In this document: piece by piece, positions 1 to 7,172 of the stretch
Numbering within the stretch: the first letter of the stretch is position 1
Layout of the letters: each line of letters begins with the position of its first letter
Assembly: GCA_044221555.1 (NCBI GenBank)
Contig: JBGAOY010000003.1
Coordinates: forward strand, 62,001 to 126,000
Direction of reading: 5' to 3'
Source: JAEUJM01 sp044221555
GTDB taxonomy: Bacteria; Actinomycetota; Acidimicrobiia; Acidimicrobiales; DATDAH01
Length of the DNA: 64,000 nucleotides
The notes under the pieces: generated by a model
What the model was told of the DNA's origin: nothing
The model's input: the letters and a program-made list of their open reading frames with translations, nothing else
The model's database searches: none
Position numbers and translations under genes: made by a program

Positions 1-321
1 CAGGGCGATCGCCGCCGGGAGGCGATCGAGGGCGACGAAGTAGAGCCACTGGAGCAGCGCCGCGCCGCTGAGGCCGAGCACGATCAGCTTCGGGATCTCC
101 GCCTTCGGGATGTGCAGCGAGGTCGGCCGGACGGTCTTCAGCACGAGCAGCAGGCCGAGGGCGGCGCCGGTGCACCGCAGCGCGGTCAGGCGGGCGGGCT
201 CCATGCCGCTGGAGAGGACGACCTTCGACACGCTGGCGTTGACCCCGAAGAGCGTGGCGCCGGCGAGAACCAGCACGTAGCCGCGCCGATGGCCTGTCGC
301 AGCGGGGGTCGCGGATCCGAT
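1..321 (-). CDS. EamA/DMT-family transporter, N-terminal fragment (cut by left edge)
   Basis: A hydrophobic protein reading leftward off the window. Its visible part begins IGSATPAATGHRRGYVLVLAG and continues with FGVNASVSKVVLSSG and a helix-loop-helix typical of the first two or three helices of EamA drug/metabolite transporters. An in-frame TAG lies inside the promoter box just upstream, and no ATG exists in this frame. The start is either ATC at 321, correctly placed 6 nt after a TAGCGT box, or GTG at 276, which has no Shine-Dalgarno and begins directly in the first membrane helix. The substrate cannot be told. The family call is fairly safe; the start is open. Confidence 0.7.
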   Translation of the reverse strand, partial: MGSATPAATGHRRGYVLVLAGATLFGVNASVSKVVLSSGMEPARLTALRCTGAALGLLLVLKTVRPTSLHIPKAEIPKLIVLGLSGAALLQWLYFVALDRLPAAIAL

Positions 322-327
322 GAGGTG

Positions 328-333
328 ACGCTA
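328..333 (-). promoter_or_regulatory. -10 box TAGCGT for the EamA gene
   Basis: TAGCGT on the minus strand with CACCTC between it and the ATC codon at 321. It contains the in-frame stop that closes the reading frame upstream, so initiation must lie downstream of it. Confidence 0.45.
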
Positions 334-358
334 TGGCGACACGAGCTCAGTCGGGACC

Positions 359-1828
359 TCACGACGTGGCTGCCGCCGGGGCGGCCAGCTCCCAGATGGG
401 CGTCACCCGTGCTGCGTCGCACTCCTCGTCGACGATCCACCGGCACATGCGCCGGATCGGCTCGATGGCGTCCTGGGGCATGGCCACCGTCACGTTGCAG
501 GCGTAACCGAGCGACGTGAGGCGCTGCGCCCCGAACAGCGGCAGGATGTCGCGCAGCTCGGCCTTGAGCGACTCGGGGTAGATCCCGATCGTCTGCGTGT
601 AGGCGTTGACCGCGGCGGTGACCTTCTCGATGCCGTCGACGGGGACGACGTTGGCGACCCGGCACGACAGCAGGGCGCTGTAGTCCACCGGCTCGTCGAG
701 CTGGGAGACGATGACCGCTCCTTCGTTCTGCTCGCCGCCGTACACCCGGTACCAGTCGTCCTCGAGCCGGGTGGCGTCGAGGTGGTCCTTCAGCTCGCGG
801 TTCACGTAGGTCGGCGGCGTGCTGACGTGCGGCGGCAGGTCCACCATCTTCTGGTGGATGCGCTCGCCGAGCCGGTTGGCCCGCTCGAGCCCTTCGGGGT
901 CGGTGCCGCTCAGCACGTAGATCACCCGGGCGTTGGCGCAGCCCTCCTGGTTGGCGACCCCCACGTCCACCGCGGCGCGCGCCGCCACCTCGTCGAGGGT
1001 GGCCTCGTCGGCGAAGGCCTCGGGCCCGATGATGGTCGCCGAGCGCTTGGGGTCGAGGGCGATCAGCTCGAGGCCGGGCTGGACGTACTTGTTCACGTGA
1101 CGCACCGACGCCAGGCCGCCCCAGGCCACGATCTTCTCGATGTGCTCGGGCCGGTAGAGGGCCGACTCGACCACCTCGTCGCCGCCCTTCCAGTAAGCGA
1201 CCACGAGGTGCCGGGTGACCGGGTGGTCGGGGGCGATGTCGGCCAGGGTGCGGGCGATGGCCAGCGCGGTCAGCGGGTCGTTCGAGGGCGCCTTGATGAT
1301 GGCGTCGCTGCGGGTGATGACGCTGCGCAGGATGGTGAGTGCCGAGACGATGCCGCCGTTGCCCGCCGGGATGTGCAGCGTGCGGGCGCCGAAGGCCCGC
1401 ACCCGCAGGTCGCGCCCGTCGTGCATGCGGCGGGGGACCCAGCCCTCGAGGTGGTCGATCCCGACGCTGGTCTCGGCCAGCTCGACCACGGCGTCGCGGG
1501 CGAAGATCGGCGCCAGCACCTGGTAGCTCACCCGCAGCATCGACTCGGGCAGCGGGTTGGCGGCCACCGACGCCTCGAAGGCCTGCTGCAGGTGCACGTT
1601 GGTGTCGAAGTCGAGCGCCTCGCCGAGGCGCTCCATGAGCTCGACGAGGTCGTCGAAGGTCAGGGTGTAGAGGTCGGCGAGGTCGCCGGGGCTGCGCAGC
1701 GGGATCCGGTGGAGGTAGCGGTGGGGGTCGGGCGCCGAGAAGCCGCCGCGGGTGCGCAGCCCGAACGGGACGAGGTCCTCCTCGATCACCTGGCCCCGCA
1801 GGAACAGCGGGACCGTGAACCCGCTCAC
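359..1828 (-). CDS. luxC: LuxC-like acyl-CoA reductase
   Basis: A 489-aa protein of the LuxC family (acyl-CoA / fatty acid reductase, aldehyde-dehydrogenase fold), which reduces an acyl group handed over by a LuxE-type synthetase to the fatty aldehyde using NADPH. Visible landmarks are a HIPAGNGG motif near residue 152, the cofactor-side AWGGLASV near 235, and a candidate acyl-accepting cysteine at about 297 (NQEGCANAR). The GTG start overlaps the stop of luxE by 4 nt (GTGA), so the two are translationally coupled. No luxA, luxB or luxD lies nearby, so the aldehyde is probably not for light. The product may feed lipid, wax ester or alkane synthesis; that is inference. Confidence 0.85.
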   Translation of the reverse strand: MSGFTVPLFLRGQVIEEDLVPFGLRTRGGFSAPDPHRYLHRIPLRSPGDLADLYTLTFDDLVELMERLGEALDFDTNVHLQQAFEASVAANPLPESMLRVSYQVLAPIFARDAVVELAETSVGIDHLEGWVPRRMHDGRDLRVRAFGARTLHIPAGNGGIVSALTILRSVITRSDAIIKAPSNDPLTALAIARTLADIAPDHPVTRHLVVAYWKGGDEVVESALYRPEHIEKIVAWGGLASVRHVNKYVQPGLELIALDPKRSATIIGPEAFADEATLDEVAARAAVDVGVANQEGCANARVIYVLSGTDPEGLERANRLGERIHQKMVDLPPHVSTPPTYVNRELKDHLDATRLEDDWYRVYGGEQNEGAVIVSQLDEPVDYSALLSCRVANVVPVDGIEKVTAAVNAYTQTIGIYPESLKAELRDILPLFGAQRLTSLGYACNVTVAMPQDAIEPIRRMCRWIVDEECDAARVTPIWELAAPAAATS

Positions 1829-3255
1829 AGCGCGAAGTCGGCCATGAAGTCGACCGCCTCCTCGGCGAAGCTCTGCGTGGCGTTGCAGGTGATGCGGTCG
1901 TCGTCGACGTCCTCCTTCTCGGTGTAGCGGACGATGTCGTCGGCGATGTGCAGGCTGTTGCGACCACACGCGCACGGGGTGTCCCAGTCGATGGTCAGCT
2001 CGTCGCCGGTGATGACGCCGCCCCAGTGGCTGTCGGAGAGCAGGTCGTAGAAGGCGCCCCGACCGGTCACGACGCCGGACCGGGGGAGCGGCTCGCTGGT
2101 GTCCGGGTCGAGCACGAAGGGGATCACCCAGGGCATCAGGTGGTACCGGTCGAGCTCGCAGCGCCAGTGGAACGTGCCGCCCTCCGAGAACCCGTAGCCC
2201 TTGCGGAGCCGTTCGACGCCCAGGTACCGATGGACGGCGTCGAGCCAGTCGTCGGGCAGCACGGCGCCCTTCATCCCGCCACCGGTGAGGATGATCGAGT
2301 CCGGGGCGAACACGGCCTCGGCCCCACGCTCGAGGCCGGCGCTGGCCATGTCGTGGAGCTGCTGGGCGCTGCCGATCATGAAGACCCGCTCGCCGGCCAG
2401 CTCGGTGGTGGTCTGCTCGAGGAAGCGGGCCATGTCCGCGGGCATCCGGGCCAGCTGGGCCTCGAAGGCCTCCTTCTTGGCCAGCAGGTCGGGTGAGATC
2501 TCGACCCGGTCGAGCTCGCCCTTCGACGCGGCGATGCGGAGCTGGCTGGCGAGCACCAGCAGGTCGGAGTCGACCCCGAAGTCGTAGAGCTCGTGGAACC
2601 GGGAGCGGTCGCCGCCGCAGAACGCGTCGATGAGCTCGGGGATGGTGCGCAGGACGCCGACCGTGCCCCTGGCGAAGGTGGGCCAGACGATGTCGACCGT
2701 GGCGGTGCGCTGCGCCTCGGTCGGCTCCGTGCCGAACTCCTGGAACATGAAGTCGTGCCAGATGGCCATCGCGTAGCGGGTCATCCGCTTCGACTTCGGG
2801 ATCAGCGACATCGTGCCCGTCGTGCCCGACGAGGTGAGCACGTGCAGCTCGCTCTGGTCGTCGATGCGCTCGACGAACTCGGTGAGCCCCGAACAGCCGC
2901 TGAGATCGACCGTCGACAGGTCGTACACGGTCTGCTTGTCGAGCCACTTCGCGAGGAGGTCGAAGCGCCGGTTGGTGAGGAGCGAGGACGGGTACGACTT
3001 GAACGCGGTGTGGGCGAACAGGAGGGGCACGACGTCGTCGAACTCGACGAGCTCGGTGACGCCCTGGCGGTCGGCCAGCTTCCGCAGGATCTCGATGCCC
3101 GCGTAGTGCTCGGCGAACCGCAACCCCATGGCCCGGCGTTGCACCTCCTGGATGGTGGCGCGGTCGACGCGCTCGACCTGCGTCACCGACCAGTCGAACA
3201 GGGCCATCGGGTCGGTGAGCAGGAGCTCGGCCGCCCGGTCCAGGTCGTCGATCAT
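1825..3255 (-). CDS. luxE: LuxE-like acyl-protein synthetase (fatty acid ligase)
   Basis: 476 aa, ANL superfamily. LuxE proteins adenylate a fatty acid with ATP, take the acyl group on a cysteine and pass it to LuxC. The sequence shows the P-loop-like TSSGTTGTMSLIPKSKRM, the TGGGMKG segment, the A5-type YGFSEGG and the A7-type TGDELTIDWDTPCACGRN. The ATG overlaps the stop of the upstream TetR gene (ATGA), and its own stop overlaps luxC, giving a tight tetR-luxE-luxC unit. Full length for the family. Chain-length preference cannot be read from sequence. Confidence 0.86.
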   Translation of the reverse strand: MIDDLDRAAELLLTDPMALFDWSVTQVERVDRATIQEVQRRAMGLRFAEHYAGIEILRKLADRQGVTELVEFDDVVPLLFAHTAFKSYPSSLLTNRRFDLLAKWLDKQTVYDLSTVDLSGCSGLTEFVERIDDQSELHVLTSSGTTGTMSLIPKSKRMTRYAMAIWHDFMFQEFGTEPTEAQRTATVDIVWPTFARGTVGVLRTIPELIDAFCGGDRSRFHELYDFGVDSDLLVLASQLRIAASKGELDRVEISPDLLAKKEAFEAQLARMPADMARFLEQTTTELAGERVFMIGSAQQLHDMASAGLERGAEAVFAPDSIILTGGGMKGAVLPDDWLDAVHRYLGVERLRKGYGFSEGGTFHWRCELDRYHLMPWVIPFVLDPDTSEPLPRSGVVTGRGAFYDLLSDSHWGGVITGDELTIDWDTPCACGRNSLHIADDIVRYTEKEDVDDDRITCNATQSFAEEAVDFMADFAL

Positions 3256-3902
3256 CGTCGTCCACTCCGTCGGTCGGGGCCCTGGTGGGGGCCGGGGTCG
3301 AACAGCACGAGGAGCGTGGCCGCCGCGTCGGCGAGCTCTCGCTCGAGGTCGAAGGCCGGGTCTGAGCTCCAGTTGGCCACGGCCATGAGCAGCGACCCGA
3401 GGAGCAGGTCGGCGAGCACCTCCGACCGGGACCGGGTGGTGACCTCGCCCCGTCCGACCGCGTCGACGACGAGCGCGAGCACGGCCGTCGCGGCGGGGGT
3501 CGACCGGGACAGCGGGCTGGCCCCGTAGGGCCGCGTGTTCAACATCGCCCCGACGAGCTCGCGGTACGCGGGCTGAGCGGCCACGGTGCGGCCGATGGTG
3601 GAGAACAGGTCCGGCAGGCGGTCCGTGAGCGGTCGGGGGTCTGCGGTGACCCTGTCGATCGCCGCGGTGAGCCCCTCGATCCGACGGTCGGCGATCGCCT
3701 CGTAGAGGTGCTCGCGGGTGGGGAAGTGGTTGAAGAAGGTCCGCTCCGCGATGTCGGCCGCGCCGCAGATGTCCTGGATGCTCGTCTCCCGCAGGCCGCG
3801 TTCGGCGAACAGGGTGGTGGCGGCGTCGATGATGGCCGCCCGCGTCCGCTCGCGGCGACGGTCCGTGCGATTGGCGGTCGACGCCGAGCTCACTGCGGCC
3901 AC
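3252..3902 (-). CDS. TetR-family regulator of the luxE-luxC operon
   Basis: 216 aa. The N-terminal HTH reads TSIQDICGAADIAERTFFNHF around residues 40-60, followed by a variable helical ligand domain. It is the first gene of the operon with luxE and luxC, and two tandem copies of a 14-bp palindrome lie in its promoter, so autoregulation plus control of the fatty-acid reductase is likely. The GTG at 3902 is chosen because a -10-like GACTCT sits 6 nt upstream and a -35-like TTGCAG 17 nt before that; GTG 3893 is the alternative. The ligand may be a fatty acid or acyl-CoA (inference). Confidence 0.85.
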   Translation of the reverse strand: MAAVSSASTANRTDRRRERTRAAIIDAATTLFAERGLRETSIQDICGAADIAERTFFNHFPTREHLYEAIADRRIEGLTAAIDRVTADPRPLTDRLPDLFSTIGRTVAAQPAYRELVGAMLNTRPYGASPLSRSTPAATAVLALVVDAVGRGEVTTRSRSEVLADLLLGSLLMAVANWSSDPAFDLERELADAAATLLVLFDPGPHQGPDRRSGRR

Positions 3903-3908
3903 TCGAGC

Positions 3909-3937
3909 AGAGTCCCATTTTCTGCAGTAAACTGCAA
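3909..3937 (-). promoter_or_regulatory. Promoter of tetR-luxE-luxC
   Basis: Minus strand: TTGCAG (3937-3932), 17-nt spacer, GACTCT (3914-3909), 6 nt, GTG start. The -35 lies inside the first operator box, so a bound repressor would block it. Confidence 0.5.
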
Positions 3938-3954
3938 GAGTTCAGTGCACTGCA
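3923..3954. promoter_or_regulatory. Two tandem TetR operator boxes
   Basis: Box 1 (3923-3936) is TGCAGT-AA-ACTGCA, a perfect 6+6 inverted repeat. Box 2 (3941-3954) is TTCAGT-GC-ACTGCA, one mismatch from box 1 in the arms and containing the perfect palindrome CAGTGCACTG. The starts are 18 bp apart. The boxes sit between the divergent TetR and antitoxin genes, about 40 bp ahead of the latter, so they could influence both. Confidence 0.7.
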
Positions 3955-3981
3955 GACGAGACGTGATCGAACCGTCCTATG

Positions 3982-3987
3982 TAGACT
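3982..3987 (+). promoter_or_regulatory. -10 box TAGACT for the toxin-antitoxin pair
   Basis: TAGACT ends 6 nt before the ATG at 3994 and there is no Shine-Dalgarno, which suggests a leaderless antitoxin transcript. Confidence 0.5.
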
Positions 3988-3993
3988 CTGCGT

Positions 3994-4236
3994 ATGACCG
4001 TCGGCTCTACCACCATACGCGTGAGCATCGACCAGCGGGAACGACTTCGGCAACTCGCGGAGGATCGCCGCGCGACCATGGCGGAGACGCTCGATGCCGC
4101 GCTGGAGTCGCTGCGCCGCGAGCGCTTCTTCGAGGAGATGGCGGCGGCGGAGCAGAGGCTCCGCGCGGACCCCGAGGCATGGACGACCTATGCACGTGAG
4201 CGCGACGCCTGGTTGAACGCCGACCTCGCACCGTGA
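3994..4236 (+). CDS. MazE/RHH-type antitoxin
   Basis: 80 aa. The N-terminus TTIRVSIDQRERLRQLAEDR looks like a ribbon-helix-helix or MazE-type DNA-binding region, and the acidic, tryptophan-containing C-terminus (WTTYARERDAWLNADL) is the usual toxin-wrapping tail. The stop codon overlaps the GTG start of the following MazF-like gene (GTGA), the normal arrangement for a type II pair. It probably binds its own promoter around 3940-3990. Confidence rests on size, composition and partner rather than on a single diagnostic motif. Confidence 0.8.
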   Translation: MTVGSTTIRVSIDQRERLRQLAEDRRATMAETLDAALESLRRERFFEEMAAAEQRLRADPEAWTTYARERDAWLNADLAP

Positions 4237-4571
4237 ACTTCGGGGACATCGTCACCGTCGACTTCGGCACGCCCGTCGGATCAGAGGCAGGCTTCACCCG
4301 TCCGGCGGTCATCACCACGGCGGATGGCTTCCTGCGGTTCCGACCGTCGACGGTGTTCGTGGTCCCACTCACCTCCACGTTGCGGACCTTCCCGAGCCAC
4401 GTTGCCATCGATCCCGATGACGCGAACGGGCTCACTGAGAAGAGCTGCGCCCTCGTGGAACAGATGCGGGCCGTGGCGGTCGAGCGGTGCTCGCCGACCC
4501 AAGGCAACGTCGGGCCGACCGTGTCGCACCAGGTCCTCGACGTCCTCGCGATGATCACCGGCATGCCCTGA
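4233..4571 (+). CDS. MazF/PemK-family endoribonuclease toxin
   Basis: 112 aa, the usual length for MazF/PemK toxins, which cut mRNA (or tRNA) at short sequences. It begins MNFGDIVTVDFG, then has the family RPAVI strand (FTRPAVITTADGF), the VVPLTSTLRTFPSHV core and the LTEKSCALVEQMRAV segment near residue 75. All elements expected of an active toxin are present, with no frameshift. Start GTG overlaps the antitoxin stop. The cleavage site cannot be predicted. Confidence 0.88.
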   Translation: MNFGDIVTVDFGTPVGSEAGFTRPAVITTADGFLRFRPSTVFVVPLTSTLRTFPSHVAIDPDDANGLTEKSCALVEQMRAVAVERCSPTQGNVGPTVSHQVLDVLAMITGMP

Positions 4572-4637
4572 TCTCGTCGCGACTGACGTTGCAGGTCAGT
4601 TGGTCGGGGAGGTAGGTGCCCCAGGCGGCGCCGGCGG

Positions 4638-5528
4638 TCACCCGGTGCTGTCCGCTTCGAGCGCCGGCGCGGCGTTGTCGGGGGCGGCGCGGTCGATGAG
4701 GATGTCGCCGGCGCTGGTGCGCAGGCGCAGCTCGGCGCGCTCGTCGTCTGGGCCCGGTTCGCCGCCCTGGTCCAGGGCGTTGCGGACGCGCCCGAAGCGG
4801 GTGACCGCGTCGATCCAGGCGGCGGTGCCGGGCAGGACCCCGACCTCGACCTCGCCGGCGGACGTCTCGGCCACCAGCGTGCCCCGCTCGACCTCGAGCA
4901 CGCGGACGTCGCCGCAGGCGGTCTTGGCGACCGCGGAGCTGCGGGCGCGGCGGACGACGATGTCGCCGTTGGCGGCCTTGACCCGGAGGTCGCCGCCGAC
5001 CTCGCCGACGGTGGTCGACCCGTTCGAGTTCTTGACGCGGGCGGCCCCGTCGACGTGCTCGACCCGGATGCGACCCGAGCCGGTGGAGAGCTCGGCGTCG
5101 CCCCGGACGCGCTCGACGCTGACCGAGCCGAAGCCGCTGCGCGCCGCGAGGCTGCCGGTGGCGTCGAGGCGGACGTCGCCCATCCCGGTCGTGACCTGGC
5201 AGGCGCCGAGCTCGCCGTCGGCCACGATGGCACCGAAGTCGGAGTCGACCGTCACCTGCGACCCGGTGGGCAGCTCAATGGTGACGTCCACCATCTCGTG
5301 GCCGCCGAAGGGGGTGAAGCGACGCCAGGAGCGAGGGGTCTTGACCACGAGGTGGCCGGCGGTCATCTCGACCGTGGTCGCCTCGGCGGCCTTGACGTCG
5401 GCGGCCTTGGTCGGGTCGCCCGGGCGGACGTCGACGTCGACGTCTCCGCGGTCGCCGGCGGTGAAGCGCACGTCGCCGAGGAGCTCGACGGTGACGGTGA
5501 CGGGTCCGGTGGTGGGGAAGCGGGGCAT
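4638..5528 (-). CDS. DUF4097-family beta-repeat protein
   Basis: 296 aa composed of short repeated beta-strand units (for example GDVRLDATGSLAARSGFGSVSVERVRGDAEL), the DUF4097/DUF4098 pattern. No signal peptide or membrane helix is seen, so the protein is probably cytoplasmic. The function of the family is unknown; members are often found with small HTH or RHH regulators or as stress-linked adhesin-like folds. The ATG is preceded by GGAGGA at good spacing. The upstream gene on the same strand encodes an RHH protein 52 bp away, so the two are likely co-transcribed. Confidence 0.8.
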   Translation of the reverse strand: MPRFPTTGPVTVTVELLGDVRFTAGDRGDVDVDVRPGDPTKAADVKAAEATTVEMTAGHLVVKTPRSWRRFTPFGGHEMVDVTIELPTGSQVTVDSDFGAIVADGELGACQVTTGMGDVRLDATGSLAARSGFGSVSVERVRGDAELSTGSGRIRVEHVDGAARVKNSNGSTTVGEVGGDLRVKAANGDIVVRRARSSAVAKTACGDVRVLEVERGTLVAETSAGEVEVGVLPGTAAWIDAVTRFGRVRNALDQGGEPGPDDERAELRLRTSAGDILIDRAAPDNAAPALEADSTG

Positions 5529-5580
5529 GGGGTCCTCCGGGGTGGGGTGCGGTCGGGGTGGGGTGCGGTCGGGGATGGCG

Positions 5581-6096
5581 TCAGGCGCGTGACCAGCCGG
5601 TGAAGCGCTGGCCGCTCGACGGGGGGCGGGGGTGGGTGGACGGCGGCCGGTCACCGAGCGCGCCGGACAGGGTGCGGACGAGCCAGGCGTTGACCGAGAG
5701 GCCGTCGCGGCCGGCGGCGTCCTCCACCCGCACCTTGAGGGGCTCGGGGAGGCGCAGGGTGACTCGGGCGGTGCCGGCGTCGTCGCCCTCCACCGGCGCT
5801 TCGACCGGTGCCGGGAGGGGGGCGGGCGGGGCGGCGACCGACTCGGTGCCGTCGTCGGGCGGGGTGACCACGAACTCGGGGTCACGACCGCGCAGTCGCA
5901 GCTCCACCCCGCCGGGCGCGAGCTCGCTGGTGATGTCGGCCGCAGCGGCGGCGAGGGCGTCCAGCAGGACGAGGCGGGTCGACGAGCGGAGGGGGGCCAC
6001 CAGGCGCTGGGCGAGCTCGACGGCGTCCTCGCCCCCCGCCTCGGCGGCGGTCAGCAGCTCCTGCTGCAACTCTGCGACGTATCGGTTCAGGTCCAC
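5581..6096 (-). CDS. Ribbon-helix-helix (HicB/CopG-like) regulator, partner of DUF4097 protein
   Basis: 171 aa. The N-terminal ~60 residues are helical and may be a dimerisation or sensor part, followed by an Ala/Pro-rich linker. The C-terminus RVTLRLPEPLKVRVEDAAG plus LSVNAWLVRTLSGAL (about 110-146) is a ribbon-helix-helix DNA-binding motif as in HicB or Arc. It starts with GTG directly behind a consensus promoter carrying three GACGTC sites, which it most likely binds. No HicA-like toxin follows, so this is probably a regulator of the DUF4097 gene and not half of a toxin pair. Confidence 0.78.
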   Translation of the reverse strand: MDLNRYVAELQQELLTAAEAGGEDAVELAQRLVAPLRSSTRLVLLDALAAAAADITSELAPGGVELRLRGRDPEFVVTPPDDGTESVAAPPAPLPAPVEAPVEGDDAGTARVTLRLPEPLKVRVEDAAGRDGLSVNAWLVRTLSGALGDRPPSTHPRPPSSGQRFTGWSRA

Positions 6097-6131
6097 GACG
6101 TCATAATGACGTCAAAGTGACGTCGTGTCAA
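6097..6131 (-). promoter_or_regulatory. Leaderless promoter with three phased GACGTC operators
   Basis: Minus strand: -35 TTGACA (6131-6126), 17-nt spacer, -10 CATTAT (6108-6103), then 6 nt to the GTG at 6096. GACGTC occurs at 6097, 6108 and 6119, exactly 11 bp apart, so all sites face the same side of the helix and cover the -10, spacer and start region. Sites 1 and 2 form the perfect inverted repeat GACGTCAT-A-ATGACGTC. Confidence 0.8.
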
Positions 6132-6181
6132 CCGCATGTGCCGTCAACGTGGCGCCACGCGGCGGAGCCGCCCCGAGCGCG

Positions 6182-6187
6182 TAGCCT
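6182..6187 (+). promoter_or_regulatory. -10 box TAGCCT for the LigD-type polymerase gene
   Basis: TAGCCT lies 7 nt upstream of ATG 6195. This sets the start at 6195 in preference to the in-frame upstream codon at 6117, which would read through the operator region. Confidence 0.5.
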
Positions 6188-6194
6188 GCCCTCG

Positions 6195-7160
6195 ATGGCC
6201 AGGGACGCCAGCGGCGAGTCGAGGGCGGGGGTGCCGCTCACCAACCTCGACCAACCGCTGTTCGACGGCGCCGACGCCACCAAGCGCGACCTCCTCGAGT
6301 ACCTCGACGGCGTGCGCGACCGGCTCCTGCCCGTCCTCGAGGACCGCCCCCTGTCGACCATCCGGGTGCACCGGGGCCAGGAGGCGTTCATGCAGAAGAA
6401 CGTCCCGCGGGGCACGCCCGAGTGGGTGCAGACGGTGACCCTCTGGGCCGAGACCTCGAAGCGGGAGGTCGCCTACGCGCTCTGCAACGACCGCCGGACC
6501 CTCGTGTGGTTCGCCAACCAGCGGGCCATCGAGTACCACCCCTCGCTCGGCCGCCTGCCCGACCTCGACCGTCCGACGCACCTCGTCATCGACCTCGACC
6601 CACCCGAGGGCGACGGATTCGTGGCCGCGGTGCGGGTAGCCCACGCGGTCCGCACGGTGCTCGACGAGGCGGGCCTGGTCGGCGCGGTCAAGACGAGCGG
6701 GGCCAAGGGGATCCACGTGTTCGTGCCTGTGTCCGCCGAGGTGGACGGGGCGCAGGCCGCCGCCGCGACCCGCGCCCTCGCAGCCAGGGTCGAGCGCCTC
6801 GTCCCCGACATCGCCACCACCGCCTTCGTGAAGGACGATCGGGACGGGAAGGTGTTCGTGGACTCGACCCGGGGTGCCGGCGCCACGGTGGTGGCGGCCT
6901 ACAGCCCCCGCCTGCGACCGGGCGTGCCCGTGTCGTTCCCGCTGGGTTGGGACGACCTTGACGACGTGGCGCCGACGGACTTCACGCTCCAGAACGCCCT
7001 CGACCGGTTGGGCGACCGCGATCCGTGGGCGGAGTCCATGCCCGCGGCGCAGGCGCTCCCTCCCGACCTCGTGGACGAGGGCGGCGCCATCCCCGTCGCC
7101 CGGGTGCAAGCCATGCACGAGGGCAAGCGCCGTGCGCGGTCCAAGGATGCCGCGGAGTGA
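6195..7160 (+). CDS. Standalone LigD-type polymerase domain (archaeo-eukaryotic primase fold)
   Basis: 321 aa matching only the polymerase/primase (PolDom) module of bacterial NHEJ ligase LigD. The catalytic acidic pair is visible in HLVIDLDPPEGDG, and the nucleotide-binding KTSGAKGIHVFVPV and the VFVDSTRGAGATVVAAYSPR region are conserved through the end motif DFTLQN. No ligase or 3'-phosphoesterase domain is attached, and no Ku gene is nearby. Such proteins add ribonucleotides or fill gaps at broken ends and in base-excision repair. It is divergent from the RHH gene across the GACGTC sites. Confidence 0.88.
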   Translation: MARDASGESRAGVPLTNLDQPLFDGADATKRDLLEYLDGVRDRLLPVLEDRPLSTIRVHRGQEAFMQKNVPRGTPEWVQTVTLWAETSKREVAYALCNDRRTLVWFANQRAIEYHPSLGRLPDLDRPTHLVIDLDPPEGDGFVAAVRVAHAVRTVLDEAGLVGAVKTSGAKGIHVFVPVSAEVDGAQAAAATRALAARVERLVPDIATTAFVKDDRDGKVFVDSTRGAGATVVAAYSPRLRPGVPVSFPLGWDDLDDVAPTDFTLQNALDRLGDRDPWAESMPAAQALPPDLVDEGGAIPVARVQAMHEGKRRARSKDAAE

Positions 7161-7172
7161 GCGGCGCGCCGG

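Noticed and set aside
359..3255. A full lux (bioluminescence) operon
   Set aside because: Only luxC and luxE are present; luxA, luxB and luxD are absent and no flavin reductase stands next to them.
782..3528. Long plus-strand reading frames opposite luxC, luxE and tetR
   Set aside because: They lack domain features, are low in hydrophobic pattern and mirror the codon bias of the real minus-strand genes.
5581..6096. HicAB toxin-antitoxin pair
   Set aside because: Only the HicB-like RHH part is found; the neighbour is a DUF4097 protein and not a HicA toxin.
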